This document shows, piece by piece, positions 59,714-64,000 of a stretch of 64,000 bases of DNA. Source of the stretch: LSCE01 sp050485425. Lineage in GTDB: Bacteria; Pseudomonadota; Gammaproteobacteria; Nitrococcales; Aquisalimonadaceae. Location: positions 1 through 64,000 of the forward strand of contig JBJHBJ010000006.1 of NCBI GenBank assembly GCA_050485425.1, given 5' to 3'. Positions within the stretch are counted from its first letter, which is position 1; every line of letters starts with the position of its first letter. Position numbers and translations under genes: made by a program. The notes under the pieces are model-generated. The model was given only the letters and a program-made list of their open reading frames with translations. It did no database searches and was not told where the DNA came from.

Positions 59714-60997
59714 ATGGGTAACTATCTGTTCACCAATGTGCGCATCCTGGATGGCACAGGCGAGCAGCCCTACACCGGCGAAGTGCTGGTACAGGGCAAT
59801 CGCATCAAGCATGTGAGCCGCGGCTCACGGTCCGCTCCGAACGGGGCGGCCACCACCATCGACGGCTCCGGCGCCACGCTCATGCCCGGCATGACCGAAG
59901 CCCATACCCACCTGTCCTGGAACGACCAGCCCAGCCTGGAAGCCATCCAGTTCATGCCGCCGGAGGAGCACACGCTGTTCACCGCGGACATGGCCAAGCG
60001 CTACATCGACATGGGCTGGACCTCCTGCATGGGGGCGGCCTCGGCCAAGCCGCGGCTGGATGTGGTGATTCGCAATGCCATCAATGCCGGCCAGATCCCG
60101 GGCCCGCGCTACAGCGCCGCCAGCCAGGAGATCACCACCACCGGCGGGCTGGGCGATACCTCGCCGCCGCATCTGGATTACCCGGACATGTCCTTCGGCT
60201 GCATCGTCTCCGGGGTGGAGGAGATGCGCAAGGCGGTGCGCATGTTCATCAAGTACGGCTGCGACACCATCAAGCTGAACCTCTCCGGCGAGGAGATCGC
60301 CGGCGTGCCGGCGGAAGAGACGCCCATGACCGACGAGGAAGTGGCCGTGGCCGTCTCCGAGGCCAAGCGCCGGGGGCTGCGGGTGGCAGCGCACGCGCGC
60401 TCGAACGAATCCATCAAGATGTGCGTGCGCCACGGCATCGAGATCATCTACCACGCCTCCTATGCCGACGAGGAGACCCTGGATCTGCTCGAAGCCAACA
60501 AGGACAAGCACTTCGTTGCGCCCGGTCTGGCCTGGCTGATCAAGACTGCCACCGAGGCCTCGGACTACGGTGTGAAACCGGATTCCCCGCTGGGTCTGCA
60601 GTACGCCCGCGAGGCGGAACTGGCCACCGAGTGCATGCGCAAGATGCACCGGCGCGGAATCCGCGTGCTGCCCGGGGGTGACTACGGTTTCGCCTGGATT
60701 CCCCACGGCACCAACGCCAAGGATCTGGAGTACTTCGTGGACCGGGTGGGCATGTCGCCCATGGAGGCCCTCGTGGCCGCCACCAAGTACGGCGGTCAGA
60801 TCATGAACCGGCCCAACGAGCTGGGGCTGCTCAAGGAAGGCTATCTGGCCGACCTGATCCTGGTGGACGGCGATCCGGTCTCCAATATCCGTGTGCTGCA
60901 GGACAGGAAACGCATCCTGGCTGTGATGAAGGACGGCTCCTTCTATCGCGCACCGGAGGGGACCGCACATCGTCAGTCCATGCGCTGGACCGGCTAG
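59714..60997 (+). CDS. Amidohydrolase-family metal-dependent hydrolase
   Basis: 427 residues. The TIM-barrel metal set is visible: H64-x-H66 (EAHTHLSW), probable carboxylated Lys in CDTIKLNLSG, His in RVAAHARSNES, His in IIYHASYADEE, and Asp in LPGGDYGFAW. Most like imidazolonepropionase/prolidase-type amidohydrolases acting on C-N bonds of cyclic or peptide amides. The start is preceded by GGAGGAG. Linked by operon to a LIV importer, suggesting an imported amide or lactam. Confidence 0.87.
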   Translation: MGNYLFTNVRILDGTGEQPYTGEVLVQGNRIKHVSRGSRSAPNGAATTIDGSGATLMPGMTEAHTHLSWNDQPSLEAIQFMPPEEHTLFTADMAKRYIDMGWTSCMGAASAKPRLDVVIRNAINAGQIPGPRYSAASQEITTTGGLGDTSPPHLDYPDMSFGCIVSGVEEMRKAVRMFIKYGCDTIKLNLSGEEIAGVPAEETPMTDEEVAVAVSEAKRRGLRVAAHARSNESIKMCVRHGIEIIYHASYADEETLDLLEANKDKHFVAPGLAWLIKTATEASDYGVKPDSPLGLQYAREAELATECMRKMHRRGIRVLPGGDYGFAWIPHGTNAKDLEYFVDRVGMSPMEALVAATKYGGQIMNRPNELGLLKEGYLADLILVDGDPVSNIRVLQDRKRILAVMKDGSFYRAPEGTAHRQSMRWTG

Positions 60998-61072
60998 CAT
61001 CACTGGCCCGGCAATAACAACGGTGGCGCGGCGCCCCGGCGTCGCAGTCGCCGGTACTCGCGAGGGTGATCG

Positions 61073-61942
61073 ATGACGCTCTTCGTTCTGACGGTCCTGA
61101 ACGGGCTGACGCTGGCCGGTCTGTACTTCCTGGTGGCCAGCGGGTTTTCGCTGGTGTTCGGGCTGATGCGCAACATCAACCTGGCGCACGGCTCGCTGTA
61201 CCTGCTGGGCGGGTATGTCGGCTATTCCACGTTTCGCGTCACCGGTTCCTGGGAACTGGGCGTGGCGATGGGAGCCTTCAGTATGGCCGTCGCCGGGGTG
61301 GTCCTGCAGTACTGCATCTTCCGGTTCATGGAGGGGCAGGCGCTGCGCCAGACGCTGGTGACCATCGCCATTTCCATCATCGCCGGCGATCTCATGCTCT
61401 GGTACTGGGGCGCCACCGCCTACCAGTTCACCACGCCGGACTGGGTCCGCGGCGCCACGCCGATCCCGTTCATGCAACTGGCCTACCCCACCTACCGCCT
61501 GTTCGTGCTGCTGAGCGCCGTGGTGGTGGGCATTGTCCTGTGGCTGTTCCTGAACAAGACGCGCATCGGGATCATGATCCGCGCCGGCGTGGACGACAAG
61601 GACATGCTGGATGCTTCCGGCGTCAACGTGCAGTTGCTGTTCTGCGTCACCTTTGCCGTCGGCGCCGCGCTGGCCGGCCTGGCCGGCGTGCTGGGCGGCA
61701 GCTACCTGTCACTGGCGCCGGGCGAGGACATGCGCTTCCTGCTGGCCTCGCTGATCGTGGTGATCGTCGGCGGCATGGGCAGCATCGTCGGCGCCGCCAT
61801 CGGCGCCGTGCTGATCGGGCTGACCGAGCAGTTCGGGCTTGCCTACGCGCCGTCCTACGCACCGGTCTACACGTTCCTGATTCTGGTATTCGTCCTAGCC
61901 TTCCGGCCCCAGGGGATCATGGGCCGGCCGGTGGAAACCTGA
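61073..61942 (+). CDS. livH: LIV-type ABC transporter permease (LivH-like, system 3)
   Basis: 289 residues. SGFSLVFGLMRNINLAHGSLY, the loop KTRIGIMIRAGVDDKDMLDASG and VVIVGGMGSIVGAAIGAVLIG are family marks. It begins 75 bases after the amidohydrolase gene. Confidence 0.88.
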   Translation: MTLFVLTVLNGLTLAGLYFLVASGFSLVFGLMRNINLAHGSLYLLGGYVGYSTFRVTGSWELGVAMGAFSMAVAGVVLQYCIFRFMEGQALRQTLVTIAISIIAGDLMLWYWGATAYQFTTPDWVRGATPIPFMQLAYPTYRLFVLLSAVVVGIVLWLFLNKTRIGIMIRAGVDDKDMLDASGVNVQLLFCVTFAVGAALAGLAGVLGGSYLSLAPGEDMRFLLASLIVVIVGGMGSIVGAAIGAVLIGLTEQFGLAYAPSYAPVYTFLILVFVLAFRPQGIMGRPVET

Positions 61943-61951
61943 GGGGAGAGC

Positions 61952-62989
61952 ATGGCTTCGGTCATCGAGGAAACACCACGGGAGAACGACGGCGTGCTGG
62001 CGCGCCTGGTCCGTCCGGTGCGCTGGTATCACCTGCTGGTGGCACTGGTGCTGCTGGTGTTCCCGTTCGTGGCCACCGGCTTCTGGACGGTACAGATCCT
62101 GGCGCAGAGCTTCATTCTCGGCACCATCGCCCTGTCGCTGATGCTGCTGGCGGGCTACGGCGGCATGGTGTCGCTTTCGCAGCTGACCATCGCCGGGCTG
62201 GCCGGCTACATGGTTGCCGTGTTCGGCGGCGCATCGGGCGGGCTGGGCATGTTCTGGCCGCCTATCGTGGCCATTCCGATGGCCATCTTCATCGCCACCG
62301 CGTTCGCCACGCTGGTCGGGGCGCTCTCGGTACGTACCGAGGGCATCTACACCATCATGATCACCCTGGCGGTGGGCATGGCGTTCTATTTCTTCGTCCT
62401 GCAGAACCGGGAGATCTTCAACGCCTTCAACGGCTTTGCCGGCCTGCGCCCGCCCCCCGTGCTGGGTATCAACTGGCGGCAGCCCGAGTACTTCTACTTT
62501 CTCTCACTGGTCGTGGCCGCATTCGGCTATTTCCTGGTGCTGTACCTCTCGCGCGCGCCCTTCGGCCTGGCGTTGCAGGCGGTGCGGGACAACCCGCGGC
62601 GCATGCGCGCGCTGGGTTTCAACATCCAGGCGCACCGCATTGCCGCCCACGCGCTGGCCGGCTTCATCGCGGCCCTGGGCGGTGTGCTGATGGTCTGGCT
62701 GAACACCCAGATCTCGCCCGGCTCGGTGGGGCTGGGGCCGCTGATCTCGATCCTCATCATCGCCATCCTGGGCGGCATTCTGCACCCCATCGGCCCCTTC
62801 ATCGGCGCGCTGATCTTCGTATTGCTGGACAACTTTGCCATGCAGCTCATCGGCGGGGACCGCTTCAACACGGTGATCGGACTGATCTTCCTGTTGATCG
62901 TGCTGTTCTCGCCCGATGGTGTGCTTGGCCTGTGGAAGATGGCCCGGGACCGGCTGAAAGCGAGCAAAAAACAATCCGCCGACTGGTAG
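61952..62989 (+). CDS. livM: LIV-type ABC transporter permease (LivM-like, system 3)
   Basis: 345 residues, about ten helices: LLAGYGGMVSLSQLTIAGLAG, ALQAVRDNPRRMRALGFNIQ, and IIAILGGILHPIGPFIGALI. Nine bases after livH, start preceded by GGGGAGAG. No zinc-ribbon tail, unlike the system 2 copy. Confidence 0.88.
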   Translation: MASVIEETPRENDGVLARLVRPVRWYHLLVALVLLVFPFVATGFWTVQILAQSFILGTIALSLMLLAGYGGMVSLSQLTIAGLAGYMVAVFGGASGGLGMFWPPIVAIPMAIFIATAFATLVGALSVRTEGIYTIMITLAVGMAFYFFVLQNREIFNAFNGFAGLRPPPVLGINWRQPEYFYFLSLVVAAFGYFLVLYLSRAPFGLALQAVRDNPRRMRALGFNIQAHRIAAHALAGFIAALGGVLMVWLNTQISPGSVGLGPLISILIIAILGGILHPIGPFIGALIFVLLDNFAMQLIGGDRFNTVIGLIFLLIVLFSPDGVLGLWKMARDRLKASKKQSADW

Positions 62990-63018
62990 GCGGAGCCACG
63001 AGTGAAGGAGGAGACATC

Positions 63019-64000
63019 ATGAAACATCGACTCACGAAGGCTGCGGCGGCGGGCGTTCTTGCCCTGGCCGTCGGCGTGGGCCCCGCGCAGGCGGACGAGC
63101 CCATCCGGATCGGCGTACTGGCCACGCTGGAGGGCGTGTTCGCAGGGCCGGGACAGGACGGTGTACGCGGCTTCGAGATGGCGGTCGACAAGTTCGACGG
63201 CCAGGTGGCCGGGCGGGAAATCCGCGTCTACCGGGCATCATCGGACGCCTCGCCGGATAGCGCCCTGCGTGCGGCCCGCCGGCTGGTGGAGAGTGACAAC
63301 ATCGACATCCTGATCGGGCCGCTGTCCGGTTCCGAGGGGATTGCGGTGAAAAACTATGCCCGGGAGCAGCCGCAGGTCACGTTCCTGAACGGCAGCTCGG
63401 CGGCACAGCAGACCACGCTGCAGGACCCGGCGGAGAACTTCTACCGTTTTTCCACCGAGGGCGTGCAGTGGCAGGCCGGGCTGGGGACTTATGTCTACGA
63501 GGAGAAAGGCTACGAGCGGGTCGCCATCCTGGCCGAGGATTACTCCTTCCCCTACGCGCAGATCATGGGCTTCATGACCGAGTTCTGCGCGGCGGGCGGC
63601 ACGGTGGCGGAGAAGATGTTCGTGCCGCTGGAAACCCGGGACTACTCGTCGGTGATCGCCCGCATGCCGCGCGACATCGATGCCATCTACGTGGTGATGG
63701 GTGGTTCCGATATCCTCAACTTCCTCTCGCAGTACCAGCAGATGGGCGGCCAGGCGCCGCTGATCGGGGGTTCCATCTCGGTGGACCAGACCATTCTCTC
63801 CGCAGAGGGGCCGACCCGGGACTACCTGATCGGCACCCCCACCTCCGGCCCCATTGCCGACAACTGGGATAACCCGGACTGGCGCGCGTTCCAGGACCGC
63901 TACCGGGAGATGTTCCCCGACGGGCTGCCGTCTCCGGGACTGTTCGCCCATGCCTACTACGTCAATGCCCTGGCGGCACTCACCGCGCTTGAGCAGGTGG
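63019..64000 (+). CDS. LIV-type periplasmic substrate-binding protein (system 3, partial)
   Basis: At least 327 residues, cut by the right edge. Signal peptide KAAAAGVLALAVGVGPAQADEP, mature start IRIGVLATLEGVFAGPGQDG, then RAARRLVESDNIDILIGPLSG, VAILAEDYSFPYAQIMGFMTE and IYVVMGGSDILNFL. Strong GAAGGAGGAG ribosome site. ATPase genes for this system are expected beyond the window. Confidence 0.85.
   Translation, partial: MKHRLTKAAAAGVLALAVGVGPAQADEPIRIGVLATLEGVFAGPGQDGVRGFEMAVDKFDGQVAGREIRVYRASSDASPDSALRAARRLVESDNIDILIGPLSGSEGIAVKNYAREQPQVTFLNGSSAAQQTTLQDPAENFYRFSTEGVQWQAGLGTYVYEEKGYERVAILAEDYSFPYAQIMGFMTEFCAAGGTVAEKMFVPLETRDYSSVIARMPRDIDAIYVVMGGSDILNFLSQYQQMGGQAPLIGGSISVDQTILSAEGPTRDYLIGTPTSGPIADNWDNPDWRAFQDRYREMFPDGLPSPGLFAHAYYVNALAALTALEQV

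Overview
The window is GC-rich DNA with the dense, overlapping gene layout of a free-living proteobacterium. Family content (LIV-type ABC importers, NtrC/NifA-type sigma-54 activators, GGDEF/EAL signalling proteins, an Lnt-like acyltransferase, DUF2721, PCuAC) fits a gammaproteobacterium, but genus cannot be read from the sequence. I see no rRNA, tRNA, CRISPR array, transposase or prophage gene. The dominant theme is solute import: three branched-chain-amino-acid-type (LIV) ABC systems, one peptide-type (Dpp/Opp) system and one nitrate/taurine-type (NitT/TauT) system, most with their own regulators and small enzyme sets.

Layout. 1-1523: a PAS-GAF-GGDEF protein running off the left edge. 1718-2290: uracil-DNA glycosylase family protein. 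2283-9502 (minus): operon of two periplasmic binding proteins, LivH, LivM, LivG, LivF and an exported cyclase-family hydrolase. Behind it sit a response regulator and sensor kinase (9679-12788), with a consensus -24/-12 promoter and paired palindromes between regulator and operon. 12972-14540: Lnt paralogue. 14702-18991 (minus): LolD-type ATPase, FtsX-type permease and membrane-fusion protein, preceded by a perfect FNR-type box. 19092-20562 (minus): crotonase and TetR regulator with paired operators. 20860-27381: second LIV system split into two convergent arms, one carrying an acyl-CoA ligase. 27553-29590: PCuAC copper protein and aldehyde dehydrogenase.

30016-36085 (plus): c-di-GMP/two-component cluster (GAF-GGDEF with a degenerate EAL, multi-PAS hybrid kinase, REC-EAL). 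36082-44081: NitT/TauT importer plus GAF-type sigma-54 activator on the minus strand, divergent from OsmC-like, acyl-CoA-dehydrogenase-like and rubredoxin-rubredoxin reductase genes. Both arms start from apparent -24/-12 promoters that flank a shared dyad; this is the best candidate for an undescribed inducible pathway. 44109-45071: quinone oxidoreductase. 45244-52374: peptide-type ABC system whose binding protein looks circularly permuted and whose second permease carries a large extra-cytoplasmic insert. 52375-55048: dispersed repeats, an unknown exported protein, a DUF2721 protein and a zinc alcohol dehydrogenase. 55045-56820: TetR and DUF2855 protein. 57090-64000: GntR regulator divergent from a catabolic operon (FAH-family protein, alpha/beta hydrolase, amidohydrolase) leading into a third LIV system cut by the right edge.

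Taken together, the window is a scavenging region in which each importer is paired with a few enzymes likely to process what it imports. The substrates cannot be fixed from sequence alone.
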